From positions 2,231 through 66,230 of the forward strand of contig NZ_JADNRM010000010.1 of NCBI RefSeq assembly GCF_021730445.1: a DNA stretch of 64,000 nucleotides. Direction: 5' to 3'. This document shows positions 63,313 to 64,000 of this stretch, in pieces. Numbering within the stretch: the first letter of the stretch is position 1; each line of letters begins with the position of its first letter. Below the pieces are notes generated by a model that saw nothing but the letters and a program-made list of their open reading frames with translations, ran no database searches and was not told the DNA's origin. A program made the translations under genes and the position numbers. The DNA is from Phocaeicola faecalis (GTDB lineage: Bacteria > Bacteroidota > Bacteroidia > Bacteroidales > Bacteroidaceae).

Positions 63313-64000
63313 TCATTTCAGCCCTTTCACAAATGTGCTGACAGAAGTTATCAAAGTACTGTTCACCGGCAGAGAAGGATTTCCGTAAGTCGGCATCTGC
63401 TGCTGCATGGCCTTCGACTCACAGTCTTTCAACACATGGTTCATCTTGTCAATCAAGACCACCTCGGCCGTCGGGCAACCCTTCTTCAGAAGTTCGGCAT
63501 CTTCCACCGCTACCTGAATATCATTTTTACCCTGAACGATGAGAACCGGCACTTTGACAGAAGCAATCACCGTCTGGGGATTATACTTGAACCAGGAAAT
63601 CATGTAGGGCTGGACAGAAGCCCGATATAATGATTGCAGATAAGCCGGCACGTCACTCACTTCCTTGCCGTTTTTCAAGGCCTCGTTGATGGATGCCACC
63701 TCTTTCCGCACCGCTTCCGGAGTCTGTTGAGCGGCCACTTGCGCCTCTATTATCTCGTAGGCAGGACGGCCCGCACCGGCAATCGAGATATAGCCTTTCA
63801 CCTTCGGCTGGTTCTGACAGGCCAGCATTCCAATCAACGCCCCTTCACTGTGCCCCGCCACCGTGATTGTAGTAAAACGTTTCTCTTTCGACAGGTAATC
63901 AATCCAGCCCGTCACATCATTCACGTAATCTTCAAAACGAAGTTTCGCTTCCTCCTTACCTGCCGACGCACTGGTTCCTATCCCGCGCTTGTCAAAGCGC
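63313..64000 (-). CDS. Alpha/beta hydrolase, partial (5' end outside window)
   Basis: The open frame runs to the window edge, so the first internal ATG at 63924 is not the start; the codons beyond it (DKRGIGTSAS, EEAKLRFEDYVND) continue the family motif. The visible part shows the oxyanion/lid entry DKRGIG, the nucleophile elbow VAGHSEGALIG (Ser), the late Asp region VPVLIVQGKNDIQV, and the catalytic His in IDKMNHVLKD. This is an alpha/beta-hydrolase (peptidase S9 or esterase-like). Substrate is unknown. Confidence 0.85.
   Translation of the reverse strand, partial: RFDKRGIGTSASAGKEEAKLRFEDYVNDVTGWIDYLSKEKRFTTITVAGHSEGALIGMLACQNQPKVKGYISIAGAGRPAYEIIEAQVAAQQTPEAVRKEVASINEALKNGKEVSDVPAYLQSLYRASVQPYMISWFKYNPQTVIASVKVPVLIVQGKNDIQVAVEDAELLKKGCPTAEVVLIDKMNHVLKDCESKAMQQQMPTYGNPSLPVNSTLITSVSTFVKGLK

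Overview
The window looks like a chromosomal segment of a gut Bacteroidales bacterium, most likely Bacteroides or Phocaeicola. The evidence is the SusC/SusD pairs, NVEALA and fimbrillin-type proteins, many lipoprotein glycoside hydrolases, and promoters of the Bacteroides type (TAnnTTTG at -7, sometimes with TTTG near -33). No rRNA, tRNA, CRISPR array or intact mobile element was found. The species cannot be fixed from sequence reading alone.

Layout. 1-2112 (minus): a partial DUF1573/thioredoxin-like lipoprotein, an NVEALA peptide and a ToxR-like membrane protein. 2113-3151: a scarred 1-kb gap with an IS transposase tail fused to a 97% identical fragment of the DUF1573 gene, then 21-bp and 22-bp tandem repeats. 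3152-8086 (minus): a beta-propeller lipoprotein, folD, ffh and a MATE exporter. 8313-15285: a FadL-type porin, a fimbrillin pair (minus), pgk and another porin. 15485-31218: a HexNAc-directed polysaccharide utilisation locus (PUL) with GH20, a NagX-like acetyltransferase, ECF sigma factor, FecR anti-sigma, STN-containing SusC, SusD and GH123, followed by a DUF6057-like membrane protein and a PD40 lipoprotein carrying a CxxCH motif. 31477-54908: a galactoside PUL with GH35, two GH2, a sodium:solute symporter, four cytoplasmic sugar-acid enzymes, an AraC regulator, GH95 and a divergent SusC/SusD pair. 55268-58033: a PatB/MalY lyase, a DJ-1 protein divergent from an HxlR regulator, and a small membrane protein. 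58189-62373: an aromatic amino acid operon (pheA, aminotransferase, DAHP synthase-chorismate mutase, tyrA). 62443-64000 (minus): a membrane protein, a DUF2089 protein and a partial alpha/beta hydrolase.

Two systems stand out. First, the aromatic operon is preceded by a 29-codon leader peptide with nine consecutive Phe/Tyr codons, then a perfect terminator, and the leader contains a copy of the terminator's 3' arm that could form an antiterminator. This is a complete ribosome-dependent attenuator. Second, the galactoside PUL encodes what looks like a full non-phosphorylative sugar oxidation route (SDR dehydrogenase, SMP-30 lactonase, enolase-superfamily dehydratase, RraA-like aldolase) in one operon with a Na+ symporter and periplasmic beta-galactosidases, next to a GH95 enzyme. 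It suggests that a released sugar such as L-fucose, L-galactose or D-galactose is oxidised instead of phosphorylated. The substrate is inference.

Several gene ends carry dispersed inverted repeats sharing a GTGTGTCAAAAC-like core. One, after the second SusCD pair, is an interlocked double inverted repeat.
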